This document shows, piece after piece, positions 48,490-59,690 of a DNA stretch of 64,000 nucleotides (positions within the stretch are counted from its first letter, which is position 1; each line of letters begins with the position of its first letter). The position numbers and the translations under genes are program-made. The notes beneath the pieces were generated by a model, which was given only the letters and a program-made list of their open reading frames with translations, was not told the DNA's origin and did not search any database. This stretch comes from Eucommia ulmoides (taxonomy: Eukaryota; Streptophyta; Magnoliopsida; Garryales; Eucommiaceae). The DNA lies in contig CM028329.1 in the NCBI GenBank assembly GCA_016647705.1, forward strand, positions 54,701,231 to 54,765,230. The letters are read 5' to 3'.

Positions 48490-49225
48490 ACCTCCTGATC
48501 AGTTGAAGGGACTAAAAATAAGCCCTTCGTCTCCATTTCAAGTAGGTCGCCTCATGGACTTTTACTAATGGGCCCAAAAGCCCAATCTAGGTGTTTATGA
48601 CCTTAATCTACAAGCTCATTGGTTATCAATTGAATGAAACTAATTAACCAGGCTGAGGTCCCTAAATTCACGATGCTAATTGAGTCTTGCGCCCTATATA
48701 TACCCCTTGACATCCACTACCACAAGGTACTTGTTTTTATTTTACTCTAGAGCACATTTTGCCTTCTTCCCCCGATACTTACTAATATGTGAGAATCTCG
48801 TCACAGATACCACATGGACAATATCATTCCAAGTGTGGAAAAACAGCCAAGCTGGGAGCTAGAATTCTCCCCGAGCAGAGCTGAGAATTGTCTTGCCGAA
48901 TTGAAGAAGTCTGAACCGAGCCAGCAGACTCCGGGCCAGGCTGACGAACTCGGACACCCTCTGCCCGTCATCTTCATGCTCAGAGTCTCGTCAGGTCGCC
49001 TTGAGGCTTCGACCCATGGGCCTCTATAGGTGGGCCCAAAAGCCCAACCCAGATTATCAGAGCACTAATTTATCTGCTCATTGGCTGCTCAGCGGATTAG
49101 GTTAATTAACCCAAGCTCGGCTCCCTAATTTCGCGATGCTAATTGAGCCCAACGCCTATAAATACACCATGGCATCTAATACCCAACGGTTTGTCTTCTC
49201 TACTGACACCAGAGCATTTTTAGCC
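48490..49225 (+). repeat. Duplicated promoter-like module with TATA boxes
   Basis: Two related blocks (about 48,535-48,760 and about 48,990-49,225) share, in order, 'aggtcgcct', 'tgggcccaaaagcccaa', 'gctcattgg', 'ttaattaacc', 'gatgctaattgag' and a TATA element, then a 'tctact...agcattt' or 'actctagagcacattt' start-site area. The TATA elements are TATATATA at about 48,695 and TATAAATA at 49,157-49,164. The layout matches the promoter half of an LTR present twice in direct orientation. Confidence 0.65.
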
Positions 49226-49249
49226 CTTTTTAGCCCTTCTCTACTGTGT

Positions 49250-49353
49250 TGGTGCAGACGAATGTCGACTACGATGACAACGAGGCTAAGGAGATGATGG
49301 AGGCAACACTTTCCATATGCTCTTTCTACAAGAAGATGATAGAGGATACCGGT
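49250..49353 (+). other. Exon-like segment of unknown origin
   Basis: An acceptor-like 'gtgttggtgcag' is followed by an open frame encoding TNVDYDDNEAKEMMEATLSI then CSFYKKMIEDTGG, ending at a donor-like GGTG|GTGAGTTT. Base use is more coding-like than the surroundings. I do not recognise the protein. It may be a first coding exon read from the TATA module upstream, or a captured gene piece. Downstream (49,370-49,680) is A-rich with 'cccaaatcgc' repeats and a 'ggcggcggcgg' run. Confidence 0.35.
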
Positions 49354-50746
49354 GGTGAGTTTGAAGAGAGACCCAAATCGCAAAAAATCCAAATCATTCA
49401 CCCAAATCGCAACCCCCAAAAGAACAGAAATAAATTAAAAAGAATTGCAAACCCAAAATCGAATTGGAAGAACAATCAAAATCGCAAACCTGGAACAAAA
49501 AAAAAATGTGTCGGATAGGCGGCGGCGGCAATAGTTCTGGTAGTGGATCGATAGCGAGCAAAGGAAACAATGACGGCGAGCAGAGGAATGGTGATTGCAG
49601 TAGTAGAGGTAGTAGGGTCATGCTCTGCTGGCATAGCGGTATGGTTCTCTGGAATAAAAAATGAAGCAGAAGCGTAAGAATAAGAAGCGATGCAAAGAGG
49701 AAGAGAAGAAAGAAAAGAGAGAAGATTAAAAAAATAAAATGAAAATTACAAGGGGTAATTTTGTCTAGTTGCAGAAAAATTTCAATGGAAAATTTTATTC
49801 CATCCATTACTAAGAACATTCTGAAAAAGTTAATTTCTCACTTTAATATAAATAGAAAGGAGTAAAATGTAGATGTTTAAAATGCATAGGGTAAAATAAT
49901 CATTAATAAAAGTAAAAGGGGGGTAAAAGGCAATTTACCGTATTCTAAAACTTATGTAGAGAACTATTGAGAACTGTAAAGTTTTCTAAATGGCTCTAAA
50001 ATATTTTAGAAACTTGTAAAAATCAAGAGTTTTCCTTCCCTATGTCTTCTAATATATATATGCATGTCTTGCCTTCTCTACTTTCAATACATGATTTCCT
50101 TCCCCCCATTGTCTCAATCGAGCCTATATGCTATTTAGAGTTGATTAAGTAGTAATTTTTTATTTTATTTTATTCTTTCAATCACAGCATAGTATAAGTA
50201 ATTATTATAAAATGAAAAAAATACTACTAATGTTTTAAAGATATGCAATAGCATGCCTACTACTATAAAATTAATTCAAGTTTTTGTTTGATTTTCAATT
50301 GTAAATTATTTATGATAGCTATCAATTTTAATAGTATAATTTTGATTACTTTTAATTACAAGTTAGTTATGATTTACTATCATATTTTAATAATATAATT
50401 TTGATGTTATAAAAATTTTAGGCTAAAAAGTGAATACTAAATAAATTATAAATCATATCCAGTTGATTCTTTTTTATGATAATAGTTTTCTTTCTTTTTT
50501 TTTGTTTATAAGAATATAAAATAATAATTAAATATTTAAATAAAAGGGCTACTTATATATGCCAATACATTCCTCACATTCCATAAAAATTGTTTCAACA
50601 TAATTATTTAACGAAGTATTTGGTATTTATCACAAATTTAAAATTCAAAACTATATATATATATAAAAAAAAAAAAAAAGTAGGTAACACCGAGATAAAA
50701 TCTTTTGAAGATAAAGATGTGTAGGTTTATCGTTGCCATGTTGAGA
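49354..50746. other. Spacer, no gene recognised
   Basis: A-rich then AT-rich DNA. 49,500-49,680 is purine-rich with a GGC run. No supported coding sequence. Confidence 0.5.
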
Positions 50747-51344
50747 CACTACTAGAAAAAGGCATTTTTATCACGCTTACTAAATTTAATTCATCTTGTC
50801 TTTTTAAATAAACCGCGATTGTAATAATATAAATGAGATGTAATCTGTTTAAAATTTATTATGTGATAAGAAATATTTTTTATCTCACTATTTTTATAAT
50901 ATGTGATAATAGGAGGTAGAGTTTTATCACAGTTATTATTTATAACTGAGATTAATTGGGGAAAAAAGACGGTGGAAATTTTGGTTTTCTCGCTCCCATC
51001 GAAATCATCTTCTTCACCAGCCCTCACACTCTCTCTCTCTACTGTCTTACTCTCTCCCTCACCCTCACTCTCACCCGATCTTCTATCGATCTTCCTCTCT
51101 CTCTCCCACCTCCACTGTCGCCGTCCCCATCTCCGGCCAGATTTCTCATCTTCATCACTTCAAATCAGAACGCCATCGTTGCCGAATCGATCTCCTTCGC
51201 TGTCCCATTTTCTATCGCCAACCACTCCTCCATCGTCGTCATTGCCATCTCCATCATTGCCATCTCGGCCCAGATCTCCCTCTATTTAGTTAGATCTGGC
51301 CAAATATGAGTTCTCAATTTGGCCAGATCCGGCCAAATCTCCAC

Positions 51345-51348
51345 TGAA

Positions 51349-51396
<48 letters not shown>

Positions 51397-51397
51397 G
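51345..51397. repeat. (CT)n-(AT)n compound microsatellite
   Basis: About 11 CT units run directly into about 13 AT units inside the CACTA element. Confidence 0.9.
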
Positions 51398-53071
51398 TTC
51401 CTCTCGCGATTTCTCTGTGAAATCCACACGATCGGCAATGGCGATGGTGGTGTTGTTTTTGGGCAGTGTATTGTTTGGTTCGACGGTATTGAATCATTAG
51501 CGATGATGATTCACGCTCCCATGAGCAAATCTGAGCCATTATTTGCCCTCACAGGTAACATCTTCTCTCAATTTTCTTATGTGTTTGTGGAAACAAGTAA
51601 CATCTTCTTTCAAATTTTGAATCAATTTTTATACACTTTGGTTAACGCTTTCTTTTTGTTTCCGGTTGAAGTTTCTGTTTATGTTTCTATTTCTGTTCAT
51701 TTACCCTTTGGTGTCTCTCAGACCACTTACCTTTTTATTTGCCCTTCGTGTTGTTGATTTTTAATATCAAAGGCTATGTGCTAATATTATTTGAAAAAGA
51801 AAGACAATATATCATCCAGTGTTGTTGATGTTCTCTATTTTTGTCTAGGAATCTATTTTATTCCAGGTTTTGTTTATGTTTCTCTCATTCTGCTGCAACT
51901 GCTTTTTTAGATTTTGTGTTGTTTCTGTGCATTGTTTTGGTTATGTTCCCATTGTCTTTTCTTGTTTCTATGTTAATAAATGAGAACTATTAACTAGAAT
52001 ATTGACATTTTTGTTAGTCACTTTGAGGGATTTTTTGAGTATAAATTAACTTCAATAAGTGAATTGCTTATACCAAGAAACAAAAAATCAATCCCAATCA
52101 ATTTGCTTTTCTTGTTGAAAAAAAATGAATCGACTGTGGATTGGTGATCGGCCAGATTTACCCCACGCAGATTCAATTTTTTCATTGGAGAAGCCAACTT
52201 GGTCATATAAGTATATGACCTTGTATGAATTACATTTTGAATCGAAAGTGCAGAATGTCGACCTTGTATTTCACTGAATTGTGAATTGATTTTACTTTGT
52301 AAAATCTTGTGGTTCGGTCTTTTCATTGTGCGAATAGATATCATCCGTACGATATAACCTTCAGTTGGCTGACCCAGGGCTTCATGGTTCAATCCTTGGC
52401 TTCAAATTAGGACGCCGAACTCTATCTTTGTAAGGTCCTTCTTCTGAAATTTAATTTCTACTTCGGGGTTTTAATTTATAAATACCATAATTGTTAGTGT
52501 TAAGATCTTTTAACATCATTTAATGGTTGTTCAAAATGTTTGAAATTCAGAACTGAAAATAAGTTAGATACCATATATTGATTGATATTATTCTGCTTTT
52601 GTCTCTTGAATTAGGCTGCATGACTGCATGTTAGGTTAAATTTCCAACGAGAGAACATATAAGAATAATGAATGTAAGTATCATGGCCTGAAATGAGGAA
52701 GTGTTGAAACTCTTTGACATGATTATGTTTATTCATTTGTATTATTATGGAAACAAATTTTACCTATTATATAGAATGCAGTGTACGTATTAAGGAGGAT
52801 TCAGAACTAAAGGTGACATTTTCCCATGCCATATGGTGAATACATGAAATACATGTGTCCAAGTATGATTCCAGCCATTTTTTTTTTCATATTTGTTTCC
52901 TTATTTATGTGTTGGCTGTCGTTTCATTCTTATGCTTGAACTTTCATATTTTTTATTATTGTTAATTTTTTTCATCTCATTTAATTTATGAATTTGTATG
53001 AATGATTAATTGCTTCACTAATCTTGACATAAAAATATGTTCCCTCATTTTTTGTTGTGTTTTTGGCACAG

Positions 53072-53128
53072 TTTTCTACTTGAGTTTTTGGGCAGAGGTG
53101 CACTACAACTCTATCTATCCTCAAGGAG
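53072..53128 (+). pseudogene. OTU-type deubiquitinase exon captured in the CACTA element
   Basis: The 57-bp segment lies between an acceptor (ttttggcacag) and a donor (GGAG|GTATGA) and encodes FYLSFWAEVHYNSIYPQG. This closely resembles the C-terminal signature of plant OTU-domain cysteine proteases, (F)LSFWAEVHYNSIYPEG, which carries the catalytic His. OTU enzymes remove ubiquitin from proteins. The Cys-containing 'DGNCxFRA' part was not found in the element, so only a piece is present and it cannot act as an enzyme. Family recognition is from memory of the motif. Confidence 0.55.
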
Positions 53129-54025
53129 GTATGATGCCTAATTTAACACCATTTATTTAATGTATTCATTTTGGTTCTGTTCCCAGATTTTAAGAACAAA
53201 TTGGTGGGAATGGATTGGAATTGTTTCCATATTTCAATTTCCTGTTTCATGCACACCATTATTGTTTGCTGCAAAAATAGAAAAACACAACAATGTTTTG
53301 TTGTTTTCGTAGCAAAACGACAGCTATTTTGCTCAGAAACAACAAAACAAAGTACCGTTTTGATATTTTTGCAGCGAAACCGTTGCTATCTTTTTATTTG
53401 AAATTCCCATTGTTGATTTTCTAATTTGCAGCTGATTATACTAGATCATTTGATGAAGAAAATGATGTTGATGATATGGTATTGTGCTTATAGCCATTTA
53501 TTCACGATAGAAATTCAGGTTTATGATATTTGTATTAAAAAATCAAGTTATTTGTATTTTTTATGGTAATGTAATATTTTGTGTTATTAATAATTTAGTT
53601 GTTTTGGAACTTTATGTATGTTTATTCTTGACAATATTTTTTATAGAATTGTAGGGTATTATTTTCAATGTTTTTAAAAAAAAAAAATAAGAGAAACAAT
53701 CACGGTTTTCAAACGTGATAGAAAAGAATAAACATCTCAGTTTAATACAAAACTGAGATAAATATTATCTAAATAATCACGGTTTTTTATTTTGATCACG
53801 CATATATGACATTTTAATCACATTTGAAAACCGAGATATTAGATGGGCTAACCATCTCATTTTTTAATTGTGATAAAAAATATACCATCTCAATTTTTAA
53901 CTATGATAAAAAAATTTACTTTTAATCACACCGCATACTATCACGGTCAGATTTAGAGCCAAAAACTGTAAAAACATTTTTATCACGATTTTTAACCATG
54001 ATAAAAAATCTTTTTTCTAGTAGTG

Positions 54026-54431
54026 GGATAACTCTGATTAAAAAGGTGGCTAGTTGCATTATTGTCTTCTGGGCGATTTTTAAGGCAAATCAGTTACCTT
54101 AACTTTTGTTCATTTATTTCCTTTTTGCATATTTGCATATCACCATCTATGACTCCTTCAGATATTTCTTACATCTTCGTGAAGTTATGTCCAAATATCA
54201 TTTTGAGATTTTTTTTAAGATCAACTTTAGCTTACTTAAACTGACCATTTAAACTAAAGTTCATTTTCATTTATTAAAAAGGACATTTACTAACAAGTCT
54301 TCAAAAAGAGTACCAAACTATCGTATAAACCTTTTCTAAAAATATATTACTGGATAATCCTTTTCGTTTTTTAGATAATTTTATCCCTCCATTATTGTGT
54401 AACTGACGAATCATTTATCTTCGCATAAAAC
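54026..54431. other. Spacer between the CACTA element and the MULE
   Basis: AT-rich, no gene. The left border of the MULE is not resolved and may lie here. Confidence 0.4.
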
Positions 54432-54690
54432 TTCTTTCCCTTACCGTTGCAACTTAAAATCTATCTTCAAATCAACAAAAACACATCGATTCATTGCAAA
54501 AATCTGGAAAAAAATATATATTCGTGATTGATTGTAACTAACGAACACAAATAAGATCCGAACAGATCAATTCCCTTACCGTCGCAACTCAAAATCCATC
54601 CTCAAATCAACAAAAACACATCGATTCGTTGCATAAATATAAAAAAAAAAAAAACCATATTCTTGTTCAATTCTAACTAATGAACACAAT
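54432..54690. repeat. Tandem duplication (~130 bp) at the MULE left side
   Basis: Two copies share 'cttaccgt', 'gcaactc/taaaatc', 'caaatcaacaaaaacacatc', 'gattc', 'taactaa', 'gaacacaa' and 'taagatc'. It precedes the motif array and may be part of the terminal repeat. Confidence 0.75.
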
Positions 54691-54754
54691 AAGATCTGAA
54701 TTTCTTAGATCCAAATATATCGATTTGTGATCGTGTTATAATATTCATAACACG

Positions 54755-55455
54755 AGACCTTGTGTTGAATATAACATGATACCGTGTTATATTCAACATG
54801 TATCATATTCTATTCACCATTGTCATCCTTGTATATTAGCAAAATATTTCATGTTGAAAAATAATACCGTATTGAATATAAAAGGAGGTCGTGTTATATC
54901 CAACATGATATCATGTTATATTTACCATGGTCATCTTTCTAAATTACGAAAATATTTAAAAAATAATAATAATATTTAAAAATAAAACCGTGCTGAATAT
55001 AACACCATACCATGTTATATTCAACATAATATTATGTTCTATTTGTTATTGTCATTCTTATTTATTAGCAAAATATTTTTTAAAAAAATAATGTTCAAAA
55101 ATAATACCATGTTGAATATAACATGAGGTTGTGTTATATTCAACATGGTATCATGTTGTATACACAATGGTCATCCTTGCAAAATTACGAAAATATTTTA
55201 AAAAATAAATAATGTTTGAAAATAAAATCATGTTGAATATAACACGATACCATGTTATATTCATCATGATATCATGTTTTATTCACCACGGTCATCCTTT
55301 TATATTAGAAAAATATTATGAAAAAATAAATAATGTTGAAAAATAGTATCGTGTTGAATATAACACGAGGTCAAGTTATATTCAACATGATTACTTTTTT
55401 ATTTTTGGAAAATTACCACACACAATCTTCATTCCCTGTTATATTCAACACGCCC
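54755..55455. repeat. Array of paired TGTTGAATATAACA motifs (period ~120 bp)
   Basis: Each unit has the motif followed 6-10 bp later by its reverse complement (for example TGTTGAATATAACA, then cgatacca, then TGTTATATTCAACA). Plus-sense TTATATTC copies sit near 54,785, 54,890, 55,012, 55,131, 55,253 and 55,375. Units also share 'catggtcatcctt' and 'aaaatattt'. The same motif is scattered through the rest of the MULE to the window edge. Confidence 0.85.
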
Positions 55456-55651
55456 ATTATAAAATAAACTGATAATTGCATCGCACAGGATTACACACCC
55501 TAAACCACCAGATTTCGAAATCTCAGACCTACAGGACGTGATTTGAGAACGTGCACGATACCGTCTTTCTACTTCTCCATTCATAGTACTCTCTTACCCC
55601 CCCTCCCCAACCGCTCCAATCAAAAACCTTAATTTCTCTCACCTCTTCCTC

Positions 55652-55659
55652 TATAAATA
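55652..55659 (+). promoter_or_regulatory. TATA box upstream of the MULE transposase
   Basis: tataaata follows a pyrimidine-rich stretch (tttctctcacctcttcctc) and is followed by ATGs at 55,667 and about 55,803 that open only short frames. A long leader or lost exon may precede the transposase frame at 56,054. Confidence 0.6.
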
Positions 55660-56053
55660 CGACAAAATGGTTACCACAAGAAGAGCATTCAAAACGAAGA
55701 ACCCGAACATAGCGTCTGATCTCGTAATCGTCCCCAACTCATGTTTGTTTTTCGTATAAAAATCGTAGCGATTTCTGTTTCCATCTATTACTTGTGAAGA
55801 AAATGAAAGTTGTACACTTTTCTTTTTCAAGTTTTTGCTAAAAATTATGTTTACAATCCATGAGTTGTGTTTGCGATTCCTTATTTTCTGAAAATAAGTT
55901 TATCGGAAAATGTTGTTTTTCTAAAAATGGTTTGAATCGTTTCAAACATCTTGATTTTTATGCTTATTTTATTCTGTAATTTCGTTCATGCATGTTGATC
56001 AATACATGTTGCATTTTCTTACCATAGACATCGAAAATCAAAGAGAATGAAAA

Positions 56054-57620
56054 ATGTCAGAGTTCATGAGTACATCAGACATTATTTTGTAGTGTTTGGT
56101 TTATGAGGTATGCGCCAACCCAAAAACTCGCCCAGTAGATGTTGTTGACAATTTTAGAAAACAATACAGCTTAGAAATATCATACCAGAATACATGGATG
56201 GGGGTAGAAAAGGCCAGGAATAATGTCTTCGGGATTACTCGTCATTTTATGACCAATTAAGATAGTACGTTGAGGAATGTAAGGAGACAAATCTGGACAG
56301 CCATGTTGCATTAGAATACGATACGGATACATGAAATTTCAAGAGAATATTCATCACGTTTCAAGCATGCATACATGGGTTTATGTTTTGCTGCCCCATG
56401 GTATTTCTTGACGGAACTTTCCTAATTGGTCGGTACAAAGGGAATTTGTTAGCGGCAATAGCAAATTATGGAAATCAAGGTACCATCGTAAATTTTGTTT
56501 TGTTACATGTAACAATGTGATATTCAACATGAAATGAAATATATCACAATTCTTGGATATTTTTTAGATCATGCAGCGATGTTTCCAGTTGCATTCGTTA
56601 TCTTTGATGCGGAGAATGATGACAACTGGTTCTAGTTTTTATTAGAATTCAAAAAAATTGTTGAGCCGGATCTTGTCATAACATACGTCTCTAACCGTCA
56701 TAACGGGATTTTGGAAAGGGCATGGGATATGTTTCCATATTGTCACTATGCATACTATTTGCATCACTTGAAGATGCATTTAAGAGTTGCAACGACTGGT
56801 AAGCACGACATTTAAAGAGACGATGGTCCAGAAATTGAATGGATTGGCATATGCTCACTCACCGAAAATGTATAAGATGTTATAAGATCAAATAATATAC
56901 AAAGGGGGTACAAAGGTGCAGAGATTCATTCAAGAGTTATCAGCGCTAAAACTTAGTAATGCATTTTTTAGAGGCAAACGATATAGCGAGATGACATCGA
57001 ACTTAGCATAATGCTTCAATTCATGGATAAGTGAATATCGCTATCTACCTGCAATTTTGTTGATTGAAAAGATAAGGATACGATTGATGGATTTAACGGC
57101 GAAGAGGAAAGATGAAGCGAACAAATTACAATGCGAGATCATTCCAATTTAGGAGAGCATGATGTGTGAATTGATGAACGAGGGATGAACGTGGAACATC
57201 AGTTCATCAGGAAATGGGGTAGTCAAGGTTCATTATGTCTCTTTCGTACTAGTTGATACGGAGGAGTGTACATGCTTATACCGATAGTAGCAGATAAAAG
57301 GGTTCTTATGCATGCATGGGTTTGCAGTTATATATAAGAGTAGATTGTCAACATATAAGTACATAGAGGACCATTTTCAGAGTTATTTTTACCGTGAGAC
57401 ATACTCGAGAGGTATATATGCAATTCCAACAGTAGAACGACCAATGTGGGTCGAGAGTGAAGCAGTGATATGAGATTGCCACATTTATCAAAGAAACATC
57501 CGAGATGGCCCAGGAAAGTAAGAATCCCATCAAGGGGAGAGGTAAAAGAAAGACGGTGTGGTAGACGTGGGCAAATGAGGAGACACAATAGAAAATCATG
57601 CAAAGCACCGCTTGACACAG
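56054..57620 (+). pseudogene. MULE transposase (MURA-type)
   Basis: The N-terminal region reads DVVDNFRKQYSLEISYQNTW. The DDE core has VFLDGTFLIGRYKGNLLAA with its first Asp at 56,410-56,412. An apparent GT-AG intron (56,480-56,567) precedes AAMFPVAFVIFDAENDDNWF. TYVSNRHNGIL follows, where most MULEs have SDRH, so the second catalytic Asp appears as Asn. FPYCHYAYYLHHLKMHLRV comes next. A SWIM zinc-binding pattern is kept (ECTCLYR, then GFLCMHGFAV; C-x-C...C-x-H near 57,268-57,325). The C-terminus is a basic, CCHC-knuckle-like RRCGRRGQMRRHNRKSCKAP. In-frame stops (near 56,090, 56,262, 56,633 and 57,286) and frame changes mark it as dead. The function of the intact family is cut-and-paste transposition. 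Confidence 0.85.
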
Positions 57621-58403
57621 GATCATCATGGACGTTGATTTTTTCTATTTTTTTTTCAAATAATAATGTTTTATTCCTTATAGATTTTAAAAAAAAAAAA
57701 AAAAATAGTGCATTGTTTGGATTAAGTTTGGTACTTGTGTTACTTCAACACATTAACTCTGTATACAAATAAAAAGCAGTGATTCAAATTGTGTGAGCCT
57801 GTGTGTTTACATTATTTTTGTGTTACATTTAACACTGTTATACATTGTTTTGTGTTACATTTAACACTATCATACATTGTTTTGTGTTACATTCAACACT
57901 GACACAGACCAATATTTTTGTCTTATATTTGTTAGGGGTGTGTTACATTAAACATGATCATAGAACAAATGTCATGTTACATTCAAACAGTGTTGTTCGT
58001 GTCGCATCCAATAATGTCATATATTTATCAGTGTTACATTTAACAAGTACAAAAAAATGACAACAAAAAGTGTGTATGACACATCAATGTACATATACAA
58101 TGGATTATATTCAATATGTAACGTCAAAAACTATATATCCAACATTCGGTGAATGGGGGGAAATTACAGTACCATTGAAGTCTTAGCATATTAATCAAAA
58201 ATTAAATCAAAAGAATGACCCCAAGCACCAAACAGTGTACCAAAAAAACAAAAGCAGTGTAACAATCCAGAAGTTCAAGACAATTGTCTTTAAGATTGAG
58301 TAGTTATGGGGGAGATGGGGGGAGGGTAGATGAATTCATTGTTTGGGTTCATTTGTTGTCCGAGTTTGATACGAATCAAGCATTCATGTTATGGGTACAT
58401 CAT
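57621..58403. other. Convergent intergenic region of the MULE
   Basis: Separates the 3' ends of the transposase and peptidase genes. 57,820-57,905 has three near-exact units of 'gtgttacatttaacactgtt' plus 'atacattgtttt'. More motif copies lie at 57,945-58,040 and a poly(A) run near 57,690. Confidence 0.65.
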
Positions 58404-58517
58404 TTAGGAAGTCATGAATGATTGTAGCTCTTTCTTGTGAAAACTGTGCAAGCCCATATTAATACGGATTTTATGCTTTCTAAAGATCTACTTCATGACA
58501 TAGATGACTACTATCCC

Positions 58518-58520
58518 ACA
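58518..58520 (-). other. Catalytic Cys codon of the Ulp1-type peptidase
   Basis: TGT within SVDCGIVV, the family's Q...DCG-type nucleophile motif. The codons for SV are completed across a GT-AG intron (58,528-58,619), which confirms that this reading frame is the spliced one. Confidence 0.75.
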
Positions 58521-59339
58521 GTCAACTCTGTACAAATGCGTAACACAATAGTTTTTTAAAAAAAAATCGTAAGGAAATAATTTTCACACACATTAGGAAG
58601 ATTTATGCACAGTACTTACGATGAGAAACCTTGATTCGAGACATCAGCAACATTTAACATCTGATTTTCTGAAGAATTAGCCCATTGATGCTCCACAGAA
58701 TTTTCTGTCAGTAATTGGTCCACGTATGCAATCTATAGGTGGACAATACCATCAATAGATGTCAATTATAACAGCAATAAAAAAATATTCTAGGAAAATA
58801 CAAGCAAACAAGTTTTTTCACGTTTTGGAAAGGGTCAACAGTGTCTCTTTGTCTCAAATTAACAAAATTATAATGCCGCCATATTGACTCTTCCTTAACG
58901 CATACAACCAAGATCTAATGACCAGTTGTTAGAGTAGGCCCAGTAATGTTTATGGGGGAAATGAACATAACGACATTTAGAGGTGAAGGCACGAATTATC
59001 TCAAGATTCAAAAAAAATTGAAGGTGAGTTCATCCCTTTAAACAATCCATGTTTGTAGACAACAATTTTAATGTATCAGAAAAAATTTTGTTCGATGTAT
59101 AATAGTCAAAGGGGTAAGAAGCAAGTGTACTCACCCAACATGTGCTATTTATAAAAAAAAAAAAAAAAAAAAAAAAGAAAAAAGAAAAAAAAGATTGATT
59201 TGGAAGATTGTCCCCAAACGTTTTTAAATTACTCACCACTTTTGTCTATTCAATCCACATCAGCTCCATAACACCATTGATGATCTGATTGGAAAAGCAT
59301 AAATATGTTATAATATCCACCGGAATGTGCAAGGTACAT

Positions 59340-59690
59340 TGTAATGTCACACCATGTTATATTCAACATCCACATGTGTTGAATGTAAGATCATCTGGAT
59401 TTTAATTTAGCATTACGTAAAACTAATAGAACACTTGATGTTTCATTCAACACATGACATTGTTGAATATAACACACACTTTTGAATATAATGTAACTCT
59501 AATTCATGTTACATTCAACATCCACACGTGTCGCATATAATATCAGTTGGATGTTACTAACGTAGTACATAACACTAAGAGAACAATTGATTTTTTACAT
59601 TCAATCTATGTTAAATTCAACATCCACATGTGTTGAATGTAACATCAGTTGGATTTTACTTATGTCGTGTCCAACACATACAAAAAGAAC
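59340..59690. repeat. Three motif-bearing repeats in an intron of the peptidase gene
   Basis: Units near 59,352, 59,513 and 59,608 share 'ttcaacatccacatgtgttg' then 'aatgtaa' and 'cagttggatttta'. Each contains the MULE motif in both orientations. Confidence 0.7.

Larger units (their letters stand above)
50747..54025. mobile_element. CACTA-type DNA transposon, non-autonomous, with gene-like interior
   Basis: It starts CACTACTAGAAAAAGGC and ends TTTTTTCTAGTAGTG, a 14-bp terminal inverted repeat. Flanking trinucleotides are aga and gga. Subterminal zones repeat 'tatcacggtttt', 'aactgagata' and 'ttgataaaaa'-type words on both sides (50,765-50,950 and 53,700-54,010). The interior looks like a transcribed gene rather than a transposase: a C/T-rich leader (50,990-51,370) with (CT)n-(AT)n, splice-like sites near 51,555, and an OTU-like exon at 53,072-53,128. 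Confidence 0.75.

Noticed and set aside
52018..52392. 124-codon minus open frame in the smaller CACTA element
   Set aside because: No domain or splice support, and it is antisense to the direction of the OTU-like exon and leader.
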